From a virus: a DNA stretch of 35,403 nucleotides. A program made the position numbers and the translations under genes. Numbering within the stretch: the first letter of the stretch is position 1; the number at the start of each line of letters is the position of its first letter. Where the stretch lies: IMG/VR virus record IMGVR_UViG_3300037485_000518, positions 1 to 35,403 of that record; one strand, 5' to 3'. Shown here piece by piece: positions 12,846 to 19,912 of the stretch. The notes under the pieces are model-generated. The model worked only from the letters and a program-made list of their open reading frames with translations. It did no database searches and was not told the origin of the DNA.

Positions 12846-13286
12846 ATGGCAACGACCTTCACCCGTAACGGCCAGCCGATTACGACTGACTTCCTCTTCG
12901 GGGAAGGCGCGGGCGCTGTGCAAGTGCCCTTTGAGAACCTGCTCGTCTGGAACGACGCCGAGCTGGCTACCTACGGGGTAACGAAGGTCGTCACCGTGGA
13001 CGTGCCGGCGGTCATCTCTGATCGACAGTTCTTTCAGCAGCTCGCTGTTGCACAGATCATTACTGAAGCCGAAGCTCTGGCGGCGGTCAGGACCGGTGCG
13101 ATCCCCTCGCTGCTGGCGGCGTTCATCGCAACCCTACCGCAGGCCGACCGCTTCGCTGCCGAGATGGTCCTGTCGGGCGCGACGGACTTCTTGCGCGTCC
13201 ACCCACTGACCGACGCCATCGGTGCATCGCAGGGCATGACCCCTGCACAGGTCGATGCCTTCTTCATCGCGGCAGCCCAGATATGA
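12846..13286 (+). CDS. 146-aa protein after the adhesin, possible chaperone-like
   Basis: The N-terminal half is mixed alpha/beta (TTFTRNGQPITTDFLFGEG, VQVPFENLLVWNDAELATYGVTKV). The C-terminal half is helical and Ala-rich (RQFFQQLAVAQIITEAEALAAVRTGAIPSLLAAFIATLPQADRFAAEM, then AQVDAFFIAAAQI). The early region resembles the DUF4376/tail-fibre-assembly style of protein seen after phage fibres, but I cannot assign it. The ATG is at 12846, 2 nt after the adhesin stop. The stop overlaps the endolysin ATG (ATGA). A dispersed palindrome lies at 12967-12981. Confidence 0.72.
   Translation: MATTFTRNGQPITTDFLFGEGAGAVQVPFENLLVWNDAELATYGVTKVVTVDVPAVISDRQFFQQLAVAQIITEAEALAAVRTGAIPSLLAAFIATLPQADRFAAEMVLSGATDFLRVHPLTDAIGASQGMTPAQVDAFFIAAAQI
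12967..12981. repeat. YTACCYNNNRGGTAR palindrome in the 12846-13286 gene
   Basis: CTACCTACGGGGTAA is read GCT ACC TAC GGG GTA ACG. Confidence 0.75.
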
Positions 13287-13786
13287 CCCAGTGGCCGCTG
13301 GAGCGCGACTGCAACGGCTTCTACGGCAACCCGGCGAGCACCAACGTCGGCAAGCCGAGCCAGATCTGGATGCGTGACAACCTCGTCGGCATCATCCCCC
13401 CGTTCCGCATGACCTACCACAGCAGGCCGGTGCGGGCGCTCCAGATGCACAAGAAGTGCGCCGAGAGCCTCGCGCGTGTCTTGTCAAATATATGGGAAGC
13501 ATCGGGGAAGAAGCAGCAAGTAGTTGACCAATGGGGCGCAAGCATCTATGGCGGCGGCTTCAACTTTCGCCTGAAAAGAGGTGGTAAAAGCCTCTCGATG
13601 CACTCGTGGGGATGTGCTATTGACTTGGACCCAGCGCGCAACGCCATGGGAGACATCACGCCGAACTTCGCAAATGTGCCTGCCGTCGTTGATGCCTTCG
13701 AGAAAGAAGGCTGGGTCTGGGGCGGGCGCTGGGACGACAAGTTCTGTGACGGGATGCACTTCCAAGCAGCGAGGATCAGGAGCTAA
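13283..13786 (+). CDS. Endolysin, M15 family zinc peptidase (L,D/D-Ala peptide cleavage)
   Basis: The 167-residue protein carries the metal site of M15 peptidases that cut the peptide part of murein. SxHxxGxAxD is seen as Ser105-Met-His107-Ser-Trp-Gly110-Cys-Ala112-Ile-Asp114, and the second half as Asp156-Gly-Met-His159-Phe. His107, Asp114 and His159 should bind zinc. The DxxH form and size resemble M15C-type phage endolysins such as the T5 enzyme. It has no signal peptide, so it needs a holin to reach the wall, and a holin candidate follows after 2 nt. The ATG overlaps the stop of the preceding gene. The codons around 13480-13620 are less GC-rich than the rest. Confidence 0.9.
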   Translation: MTQWPLERDCNGFYGNPASTNVGKPSQIWMRDNLVGIIPPFRMTYHSRPVRALQMHKKCAESLARVLSNIWEASGKKQQVVDQWGASIYGGGFNFRLKRGGKSLSMHSWGCAIDLDPARNAMGDITPNFANVPAVVDAFEKEGWVWGGRWDDKFCDGMHFQAARIRS

Positions 13787-13788
13787 AG

Positions 13789-13977
13789 ATGAAGTACATT
13801 AACACCGCAACGATTGCTGGCGCTCTTGCCTTCTGCGGTACGCTCGCCACTGCCTTCGGCCAGCCGGCTCTGAGCGAAGTCTTCACCAACCCGCAGTTCG
13901 TCCAGAGCGTCATCGGAATGGTCAGTGCGCTTAGCGCCATTGTGGCGGCGCTTTCTGCGCCTCCGCGAGCGAAGTGA
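13789..13977 (+). CDS. Probable holin, two membrane segments (62 aa)
   Basis: The product has a short Lys-containing start, a first hydrophobic segment around residues 6-22 (TATIAGALAFCGTLATAFG), a polar link and a second around 38-57 (VQSVIGMVSALSAIVAAL). A PPRAK cytoplasmic-like tail follows. Two membrane segments in about 60 residues suit a class II-like holin that forms inner-membrane holes to release the endolysin. AGGAG (13778-13782) lies six bases before ATG. It sits between endolysin and spanin genes, and its stop overlaps the Rz GTG. Holin identity is from context and topology, as families are diverse. Confidence 0.75.
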   Translation: MKYINTATIAGALAFCGTLATAFGQPALSEVFTNPQFVQSVIGMVSALSAIVAALSAPPRAK

Positions 13978-14213
13978 ACGACAAGATCAACTGGCTGAAG
14001 GTTGGCCTCGTCCTCGTTCAGGGCTTGGCCAACCTCATTATCTGGGCGCGCGAGCGCGAGCTCATCGACCAAGGGGCTCAGGAGGCACTGGCAAATGCGC
14101 TGCGCAAGCAAGCGGAAGACCTCGACAAGGCGCGTGAAGCTGATCGCCTCGTTGATGCTGCCCGTGATGCTGGCCGGCTGCGCGAGCTGGGTGACAACTG
14201 GACCCGCGACTGA
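13974..14213 (+). CDS. i-spanin candidate (Rz-like)
   Basis: GTG at 13974 overlaps the holin stop (GTGA). The product is 79 aa: a weak N-terminal membrane segment (WLKVGLVLVQGLANLIIWA, about residues 6-24) followed by a long charged helix (RERELIDQGAQEALANALRKQAEDLDKAREADRLVDAARD). This is the usual inner-membrane spanin layout. In lysis, i-spanin pairs with an outer-membrane lipoprotein partner. That partner is encoded in another frame starting inside this gene (14134). It is short for an i-spanin, but the embedded partner makes the call firm. Confidence 0.82.
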   Translation: MNDKINWLKVGLVLVQGLANLIIWARERELIDQGAQEALANALRKQAEDLDKAREADRLVDAARDAGRLRELGDNWTRD

Positions 14214-14358
14214 CGGGGGTACGTTCTGCCAGATCGCTGAGCCGATCTGCCTGAGCAGGCAAGACAAGCTGAGCGAGGGCTCGCTCTACCGGATCGTGAA
14301 GCACAACGAGCGCGGACGGGCGCTTCAGTGCTGGGACTACTGCCAGAAGGATCAGTGA
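14134..14358 (+). CDS. o-spanin lipoprotein candidate (Rz1-like), overlapping Rz
   Basis: GTG at 14134, in the +1 frame relative to Rz, opens KLIASLMLPVMLAGC, a lipoprotein signal with lipobox L-A-G-C (Cys16). The mature 59-residue part contains CASWVTTGPATDGGTFCQIAEPICLSRQDKLSEGSLYRIVKHNERG and a CWDYC end, so four further cysteines are present. Rz1 proteins are outer-membrane lipoproteins that join Rz to fuse the membranes at lysis. The gene starts 80 nt before the Rz stop and runs 145 nt beyond it, the overlapped spanin arrangement. The longer upstream frame is shadow of Rz. Non-Pro-rich mature sequence is unusual but known. Confidence 0.82.
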   Translation: MKLIASLMLPVMLAGCASWVTTGPATDGGTFCQIAEPICLSRQDKLSEGSLYRIVKHNERGRALQCWDYCQKDQ

Positions 14359-14359
14359 A

Positions 14360-14776
14360 ATGGCTGTCAACTACGCAACTGCGACGAAGAACAACCGCCT
14401 GCGCATGGCGTTCCTTGCCGGCGCGGTAACCCCGGCAGCCGGTGAAAGCGTCGACAGCGGCGCGGGCAACGGCACGCTGGTCATTGGCACCTCCGCGCTC
14501 TCGGGCGCGACCGGCGTCCTCGTTACGATCACCCTGCAGAAGCCCAGCTTCTCGATCACGGGTGGTGTGGCCACGCTGCTCGGCGTCCCGCTTTCGGGCA
14601 CTGCCTCGGCGACCGGCACGGCGGCGCTGGCCAACCTGCGCGACAGCGCCGGCAACGCCGTCGTCACGGGCCTGACGGTTGGCACGGCGGCAACCGACAT
14701 CATCGTGGCGACGACCTCGATCACGTCGGGCCAGACGGTCACGGTCACCTCGGGCACGGTCACGCACGCGGCCTAA
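14360..14776 (+). CDS. Virion or fibre-associated beta-rich protein (138 aa)
   Basis: The start pattern AVNYATATKNNRLRM is typical of small phage proteins in fibre blocks. The rest is a Gly/Ala/Ser/Thr-rich all-beta domain with repeating strands (GTLVIGTSALSGATGVLVTITL, FSITGGVATLLGVPL, GLTVGTAATDIIVATTSITSGQTVTVTSG). There are no cysteines and no charged clusters. It suggests a small beta-sandwich decoration or fibre unit. It starts 1 nt after the Rz1 stop. Its stop is the first base group of a dispersed palindrome (14776-14790). The exact function is unknown. Confidence 0.75.
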   Translation: MAVNYATATKNNRLRMAFLAGAVTPAAGESVDSGAGNGTLVIGTSALSGATGVLVTITLQKPSFSITGGVATLLGVPLSGTASATGTAALANLRDSAGNAVVTGLTVGTAATDIIVATTSITSGQTVTVTSGTVTHAA

Positions 14777-14790
14777 TACCTGCGGGGTAA
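14776..14790. promoter_or_regulatory. YTACCYNNNRGGTAR-type palindrome between two structural genes
   Basis: ATACCTGCGGGGTAA begins at the last base of the preceding stop. It contains GCGGGG, the only plausible ribosome-binding element for the gene starting at 14797. Confidence 0.7.
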
Positions 14791-14796
14791 CGCACC

Positions 14797-15246
14797 ATGG
14801 CTGACAACGTCACACTCCCCGGCACTGGCGCGGTCGTCGCATCCGACGACATCGGCGGCTTTCAGCACCAGCGCATCAAGGTCACGTTGGGCGCGGACGG
14901 CGTCAACGACGGCGACGTGTCGGCATCGAACCCGATGCCGGTCATGCCTTACGGCGAACTGGTCGAGGCCATCGAAGCGATGCGGTTTGCGATTATGTCG
15001 CTCACCAAGACCATCGGCTACGCCCTGCCAAACGCGCAGGGCTTCCCGATCATGGAGGCCCGGCAGGCGACCGCCGGAAACCTGAACGTCACGCTGGCGG
15101 CGACGACGCTTTCGTCTGGCACGCTGACCACGCTGACCACGCTGACGAACCAGAGCCAGATGGGCGGTTTCGCCACGCAAGACCAAATCCCCGCGCTTAT
15201 GCATCTCCAGGCGGATAACCTTCGCCGCAACATTTCGGTGACCTGA
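14797..15246 (+). CDS. Phage structural-block protein with decoration-like start (149 aa)
   Basis: The N-terminal half (ADNVTLPGTGAVVASDDIGGFQHQRIKVTLGADG) is a motif recurring in phage proteins near fibres and heads. The middle carries a helix EAIEAMRFAIMSLTKTI, and the C-terminal half is a Thr/Leu repeat (LAATTLSSGTLTTLTTLTNQSQMGG). A short DNA repeat, CACGCTGAC, underlies that Thr/Leu part. There is no transmembrane segment. The only ribosome-binding element is in the palindrome just upstream. It overlaps the next gene by one base. The role is unassigned beyond virion block membership. Confidence 0.74.
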   Translation: MADNVTLPGTGAVVASDDIGGFQHQRIKVTLGADGVNDGDVSASNPMPVMPYGELVEAIEAMRFAIMSLTKTIGYALPNAQGFPIMEARQATAGNLNVTLAATTLSSGTLTTLTTLTNQSQMGGFATQDQIPALMHLQADNLRRNISVT

Positions 15247-16679
15247 TGCCGACGACGAATGGAAATCGCAAGGTTCTCGATTTGAAGCGTTGGGAGTTCT
15301 GCGCTCCCGCGCCAGCAGCGTCGGCGGCGGGATCGCTTATCGCGTCCTCGCGGCACTTTCGGCAGCAGCAGCTTTACCTTCTCAGTTCCACTGTTGCCTA
15401 CATCTACAACCCGGCCGAGGACGGCTGGTTGCAGATCGCCAGCCCGGCGCTTGCTGGCACGTTTGGCGCGGGCGCGTCCGCAACGGCCGGCGGGTGGTCC
15501 ACCGGCTCGACGGTCGGCGCGGCCTCGCTCACGGCGACGGCTGGCACGACTTCGACCATCACGACGAACCAGACACTCGCGCGCGACCTGCGCGGCTACA
15601 AGATCTACATCCTCGCGGGGCCGAACGCGGGCGCGGTGCTCGACATCGTGTCGAACACGGTCGGAGCGAACGCGGTCGTCACCGTCGCCGCGCAGGCGTC
15701 CGCCTTCTCGGCCTCGACGGTCTACCGCCTGCTGACGCCGCGCTGGTATGTCGTCGGGGCGGGCACGCTCGCGGCGGGCAGCTTCAAAGTCTACGACTAC
15801 GCGACCAACTCATGGACGACGCTCTCGAACACGGGCCTGCCTGCGACTCTCGGAACGGACGGCAAACTGATTGCCACGCCGAGCATCGTGGACGGCGCGT
15901 TCCGTCAGTTTGCGACCGGCACGGCGACGAGCGCGACCGGCACGACCATCGTCCAGACCGGCAAGACGTGGACGGCCTCGCAGTGGATCAATTCGCAGGT
16001 CAGGATCACGGGCGGCACGGGCGCGGGCCAGATCAGGACGATCACGGCCAACACCGCAGACACGCTCACCGTGGCGACGTGGACGACGACGCCGGACGCC
16101 ACCTCGACCTACGCCATCGAGGGCAACGACAATTTCCTCTACTACCTCGGAAACAACGCGGTCACGCTCTACCGCTACGACATCACGGCCAATACGTGGT
16201 CCACGCTGACGCCCGGCGCGGCTCGCGCGGGGGCTCCCGGCGCGGGCATGTCGGGCCACTGGGTCCATAGCGCAGAGGCCGCAGATTGGAACTCTGAGAG
16301 CGCGATCATCAACGGTCGCAGGATCTACTCGTTTCGTGGCGCGGCGGGCGGCGTTCTCGACTACTACGACATCGCGGCCAATACGTGGGTCAGCGGTGTC
16401 ACCTACGCGCCTAACACCGAGACGTTCACGACCGGCACGAAGTACAGCCTGCACAACGGCATCCTCTACATCCAGAAGGACGCGACGGGCCGGTGGTTCG
16501 CCTATGATATCGTGCGCTCCGAGATGTTCCCGTGGTCCACGATGCTGTATCCGCAGGGCGCAGCAGTTCTTGGAGACACGGCGTTTGACGTGCTCTACAA
16601 GGACGGATCGACGGAAATATATTATGTCTACATACTCCTAAACACGTCCACCGTCCTCCTGCGCCAGATGGTGATCTGA
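15246..16679 (+). CDS. Kelch-like beta-propeller virion protein (477 aa)
   Basis: Short motifs of the form YDxxxNxW occur at YDYATNSWTTL (about residues 182-192), YDITANTWSTL (about 312-322) and YDIAANTWVSG (about 376-386), with a further YNPAEDGWLQI near 55. They mark blades of a Kelch-like propeller. Two similar inserts, GTxTSATGTTIVQTGKTW...GTGAGQIRTITANTADTLTV and STGSTVGAASLT...NAGAVLDIVSNTVG, look like an internally duplicated beta domain between blades. Propellers of this type in phage fibre blocks may contact surface glycans, which is inference. It is overlapped by one base at both ends (TGATG), so it is tightly coupled. Confidence 0.75.
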   Translation: MPTTNGNRKVLDLKRWEFCAPAPAASAAGSLIASSRHFRQQQLYLLSSTVAYIYNPAEDGWLQIASPALAGTFGAGASATAGGWSTGSTVGAASLTATAGTTSTITTNQTLARDLRGYKIYILAGPNAGAVLDIVSNTVGANAVVTVAAQASAFSASTVYRLLTPRWYVVGAGTLAAGSFKVYDYATNSWTTLSNTGLPATLGTDGKLIATPSIVDGAFRQFATGTATSATGTTIVQTGKTWTASQWINSQVRITGGTGAGQIRTITANTADTLTVATWTTTPDATSTYAIEGNDNFLYYLGNNAVTLYRYDITANTWSTLTPGAARAGAPGAGMSGHWVHSAEAADWNSESAIINGRRIYSFRGAAGGVLDYYDIAANTWVSGVTYAPNTETFTTGTKYSLHNGILYIQKDATGRWFAYDIVRSEMFPWSTMLYPQGAAVLGDTAFDVLYKDGSTEIYYVYILLNTSTVLLRQMVI

Positions 16680-16843
16680 TGACCATCGCGACGATCATCG
16701 AGATGCTGGAGCGCCGGGTCGCGCACCTGAGCCAACTCAAGACCAGCGCCGAGGTTCTCGGCGACATCGCGCGCGTGACTACGCTGGAGACGGAGCTGTC
16801 GGAGACGGAGGCCACGCTCGCCACCCTGCGCGCACTGGGGTAA
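16679..16843 (+). CDS. 54-aa helical/coiled-coil protein
   Basis: The ATG shares its A with the Kelch-like gene stop (TGATG). The product is one amphipathic helix with heptad-like Leu/Ile spacing (IIEMLERRVAHLSQLKTSAEVLGDIARVTTLETELSETEATLATLRALG). It resembles small coiled-coil proteins that trimerise near fibre genes. There is no membrane segment. The stop TAA is in GGGGTAACCGATG, and that ATG starts the next gene. The function is unknown; trimerisation or scaffolding of a fibre is a guess. Confidence 0.7.
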   Translation: MTIATIIEMLERRVAHLSQLKTSAEVLGDIARVTTLETELSETEATLATLRALG

Positions 16844-16846
16844 CCG

Positions 16847-19297
16847 ATGCTTCTTACTCTTCTCGGCCCCCAGCCGAGCGGGGCTATTGCTACGAAGCTC
16901 GACACGGAGACCGAGCAGCCGGCCAACAACGGTCTCACGTTCAGCAACGGGGATTTGACCGCCACGAGGGCTGTGAGCGGCGGGCAGAGCAGGGCGTGGA
17001 CGCTCGACAAGGTCGACAAAAACTACCTTGAAGCGACCCTCGACGCCACGGCTGGCGGCTGGCAGGGCGCGATTGGCCTGATCCTGTCGAACAAGGCGTT
17101 CACAAGCTGGGGTGGCGACACCGATAGCTTCGGCGTCATGGCTGACGGTGCCATGTGGCTGGAGGGCGTGTCACAGGGCGACCTCGGCGGCGACATCGGC
17201 GTCGGCGGCGTGCTCTGCATGGCCGTGGATCGGCCCAACAACCTCCTCTGGGTGCGCCACAACAACGGCAACTGGAACGGCAGCGGCACTGCCAACCCGG
17301 CTACCGGAACGGGGGGCATCAGCATCAGCGGCCTGCCCGCTGGCAACCTGTTCATCGGCGTCTATCTGGACGCGCCCATTGGCGCGGCGATGACCATTCG
17401 CCCCACGGCGGCAGAGTGGACCATCGGCGCGCCGGCCGGCTTCACGGCTATCGCTGGCACCACCTACCCCGCCTTCCCCACTGCCGGGGCGGTCGCCTAC
17501 GACGAGGTGCCGTATTCGGATACATGGACCACCGGCGGCATGGCGTGGCTGGCGGGGCAGAATGACCCCTACGGGGGCTCCCGCGCTGTCCGGTACTATT
17601 CCACGTCTGGCACTACCGGCCAGATGGGTAATCATTCCATCATATGGAACGTCTCCCACACATATACGACCGGAGAACCCTACACTGCGGAAATCGAAGC
17701 GAAGGCGGATGGCGCGCAATACATCCGCGTCTGTCACTATGACGGTGTCAACGACTGGGGCGTTATTTTCGACCTCGTCAACGGGACTGTTGGATCGCTG
17801 CGGGCGGGCGGCGGCACTGAGACGAATGCCTCGATCACGTCGCTGGGCAGCGGCTGGTATCGCTGCCGGTTCGATTTTCTGGGCGACACGACGTGGCAGA
17901 ATTACCAGCTAGCGCCGACGAACACCAACAGCACGGACTTTGACGCCAGCACGACGCTGGCCCCCGGCGACGGCATCCTCCTGTTCCGGTTCCAGACCTA
18001 TCCGGCCGTTGCCACCATCAGCGCCACGCTGAGCGCGACAGAAGCCGGCGACACGGCTGCGTTCAGTGCCAGTGCCGGCAGTGTCCTGAATGCGTCTCTC
18101 GCGGCCACAGAAGCTGGCGACACGGCGGCGTTTGCCGCCAGCATCAGCACGGGCGCTACCCTTGGGGTAACTGAGGCGGGCGACACAGCCGCCTTCACGT
18201 TCCGCCACAATATCTCGCTTGCTGCGACTGAAGCCGGCGACACGGCTGCGTTCAGTGCCAGTGCCGGCAGTGTCCTGAATGCGTCTCTCGCGGCCACAGA
18301 AGCTGGCGACACGGCTGCGTTTGCCGCCAGCGCCAGCACGAACGCTACCCTTGGGGTAACTGAGGCGGGCGACACGGCGGCAGTCAGCACCACCATTGGC
18401 ACGAACGCCTTGCTGGCTGCGACGGAAGCTGGTGACACGGCGGCGTTCGTCTTTCGTCATGACATCACGCTGGGTGCGACGGAAGCCGGTGACACGGCAG
18501 CGTTGAGCATCACGGCGCGCACGAACGCTACCCTCGGGGTAACGGAGAGCGGCGACACCGCCGCCTTCGTCGTCGACATCGTCCAGAACTACGGCTTCGA
18601 CGCAGGCGGCTTCTTCGATGGGGGCTTCAACACCCCGCCGGGCGCACGCCTCACCGCCACTGAAGCTGGCGACACGGCGGCTTTCACCTTCAGCCTCAAT
18701 GGCTCCATGGCCGCGACCGAGGCTGGCGACACCGCCGCTCTCGTCGTGGGCAACGACACGCGGCTGCTGGCGACGGAAGCGGGCGACACGGCGGCGCTGG
18801 CTACCACCAGTTCGGGCAATGCGCTGCTTGCGGTTGAAGGCTCCGACACGGCGGCGTTCTCTGCGAGCGCCCGCACCAATGCTGCGCTCGCTTCAAGTGA
18901 AGCGGGTGACACTGCCGCGATCCTTGCGAACAACGCACTTGCCATTGCTTATGCTGTAACAGAGGCTGGTGACACCGCAGCATTCGCGGTAACAGTGCGC
19001 ACTAACGTATCGTTTGCTGTTAGTGAAGCACAAGATCAAGCGGCGCTTGTCGTCTTGCCGCAGGTGCTTGGAACCTTGGCTTCGACAGAGGCGCAAGATC
19101 TAGCGTCGATTGGGTATTCGGTTTATACGTCGATCAGCTACGACGACGCAGAAGTTCTGTACGCTGACCCTGAGCAGCAACCGTTCCCGGTAGAAGCTGA
19201 GGGTGGCTACCTTGTCGTCCCGGTCGAGGTCAGGGTCATGATGAGCGATGGGTATCCCGCACCGTTCGACAGCGAGCCTCGGAGGCGACCGCAATGA
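16847..19297 (+). CDS. Repeat-rich virion fibre/tail protein with TEAGDTAA repeats (816 aa)
   Basis: Residues 1-385 form a beta-rich globular part with two lectin-like or concanavalin-like stretches (SVFGVMADGAMWLEG-like, then YTAEIEAKADGAQYIRVCHYDG...GWYRCRFDF). From about 395 to 760 there are 17 units with core ATEAGDTAAF or variants, spaced roughly 20-21 residues. An insertion near 585 holds Phe/Gly-rich GFDAGGFFDGGFNTP. The last two units degenerate to AQDQAAL and AQDLASI. The unit spacing suits a stacked beta-solenoid shaft; this is inference. At DNA level a 189-bp block is duplicated (18041-18229, 18230-18418). Three dispersed palindromes lie in the repeats. The end overlaps the next gene by 4 nt. 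Confidence 0.78.
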   Translation: MLLTLLGPQPSGAIATKLDTETEQPANNGLTFSNGDLTATRAVSGGQSRAWTLDKVDKNYLEATLDATAGGWQGAIGLILSNKAFTSWGGDTDSFGVMADGAMWLEGVSQGDLGGDIGVGGVLCMAVDRPNNLLWVRHNNGNWNGSGTANPATGTGGISISGLPAGNLFIGVYLDAPIGAAMTIRPTAAEWTIGAPAGFTAIAGTTYPAFPTAGAVAYDEVPYSDTWTTGGMAWLAGQNDPYGGSRAVRYYSTSGTTGQMGNHSIIWNVSHTYTTGEPYTAEIEAKADGAQYIRVCHYDGVNDWGVIFDLVNGTVGSLRAGGGTETNASITSLGSGWYRCRFDFLGDTTWQNYQLAPTNTNSTDFDASTTLAPGDGILLFRFQTYPAVATISATLSATEAGDTAAFSASAGSVLNASLAATEAGDTAAFAASISTGATLGVTEAGDTAAFTFRHNISLAATEAGDTAAFSASAGSVLNASLAATEAGDTAAFAASASTNATLGVTEAGDTAAVSTTIGTNALLAATEAGDTAAFVFRHDITLGATEAGDTAALSITARTNATLGVTESGDTAAFVVDIVQNYGFDAGGFFDGGFNTPPGARLTATEAGDTAAFTFSLNGSMAATEAGDTAALVVGNDTRLLATEAGDTAALATTSSGNALLAVEGSDTAAFSASARTNAALASSEAGDTAAILANNALAIAYAVTEAGDTAAFAVTVRTNVSFAVSEAQDQAALVVLPQVLGTLASTEAQDLASIGYSVYTSISYDDAEVLYADPEQQPFPVEAEGGYLVVPVEVRVMMSDGYPAPFDSEPRRRPQ
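18156..18170. repeat. YTACCYNNNRGGTAR palindrome in repeat-rich gene, copy 1
   Basis: CTACCCTTGGGGTAA is read GCT ACC CTT GGG GTA ACT. Its arms are identical to the copy 189 bp downstream. Confidence 0.75.
18345..18359. repeat. YTACCYNNNRGGTAR palindrome in repeat-rich gene, copy 2
   Basis: CTACCCTTGGGGTAA is carried by the second 189-bp unit, so it may be a passenger of the duplication. Confidence 0.7.
18528..18542. repeat. YTACCYNNNRGGTAR palindrome in repeat-rich gene, copy 3
   Basis: CTACCCTCGGGGTAA lies outside the 189-bp duplication. Its spacer differs by one base while its arms are kept. Confidence 0.75.
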
Positions 19298-19593
19298 AAC
19301 TCGGCCGCTTCGTCAAGACGACGCTTGAGCGCAAGCGTTACGTCATCGACTACAACAACTGGCTGGACACAGGCGAGCTTATCTCGTCCCGCGCGTTCAC
19401 TGTTACTCCCACATCACCGTCTTCGTCATTGTTTATCAACGGTGACGCCAACAACGTAGACAATCGGTCCATGTATTTCTTCGTGAACGAAGGTGTGACC
19501 GGGGTCGATTATACGTTGACAGTTCGCATCACTACGTCGGGTGGGCAGGTAAAAGAAGACACGATTGTCTTCGCAGTTCGGGGTGGAGACTGA
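19294..19593 (+). CDS. 99-aa beta-rich virion-block protein
   Basis: ATGA overlap with the repeat-rich gene gives coupled translation. The product has a basic start (KLGRFVKTTLERKRYVIDYNNWLDTGE). It is followed by a beta-sandwich-like run (SSRAFTVTPTSPSSSLFINGDA, SMYFFVNEGVTGVDYTLTVRITTSGGQVKEDTIVFAVRGGD), which is the immunoglobulin-like or BACON-like strand pattern seen in small phage tail proteins. DNA here is somewhat less GC-rich than its neighbours. Function unknown; probably a partner of the preceding fibre. Confidence 0.72.
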   Translation: MKLGRFVKTTLERKRYVIDYNNWLDTGELISSRAFTVTPTSPSSSLFINGDANNVDNRSMYFFVNEGVTGVDYTLTVRITTSGGQVKEDTIVFAVRGGD

Positions 19594-19594
19594 C

Positions 19595-19912
19595 ATGGCT
19601 GATGACGCTGGTACCGTTAGGGCACAGCAGGAAGACCACTGGACCCTCGACAAGCGCATCCCCCTCGCGCTCATCGCCACGATGATGCTCCAGTTCGCCA
19701 CGGTCGTGTGGTTCGTGCGCGGCCTCGACAGCCGGCTGGAGCAGCTTGAGGCGTTCAAGGTCCGCACCGAAACCATCGACAAGAACCGCGACCAGCAGAT
19801 CCAGACCGTGGAGCTGAAGCTCGCGCGCATCGAGGAGCGCCAGAACTCGATGATCGACCTCATCAAGGAACTGAAAGTCTCAATCGACAAGCTGATTGAT
19901 CGGAGGGGCTGA
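19595..19912 (+). CDS. Membrane-anchored coiled-coil protein (105 aa)
   Basis: Start ATG at 19595, one nt after the preceding stop; the upstream in-frame extension lies in the previous gene and is not used. The product has a polar N-terminus, a single membrane segment (IPLALIATMMLQFATVVWFV, about residues 22-41), then a charged helix with heptads (LDSRLEQLEAFKVRTETIDKNRDQQIQTVELKLARIEERQNSM). This topology is shared by XhlA-type haemolysins, some i-spanins and a second class of phage membrane proteins. With a holin-spanin cassette already present upstream, a second lysis or ejection-channel role is uncertain. The stop overlaps the next ATG by one base. Confidence 0.76.
   Translation: MADDAGTVRAQQEDHWTLDKRIPLALIATMMLQFATVVWFVRGLDSRLEQLEAFKVRTETIDKNRDQQIQTVELKLARIEERQNSMIDLIKELKVSIDKLIDRRG

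Larger units (their letters stand above)
18041..18418 (+). repeat. Tandem 189-bp duplication within the repeat-rich gene
   Basis: 18041-18126 is identical to 18230-18315 and the rest of the 189-bp unit is nearly so. Each unit codes for 63 residues, three TEAGDTAA repeats, and ends near a dispersed palindrome (18156, 18345). This points to recent unequal duplication. Confidence 0.8.

Noticed and set aside
18041-19130. A CRISPR-like repeat array
   Set aside because: The repeats are in-frame codons of one protein, diverge gradually, and have no unique spacers of constant length.
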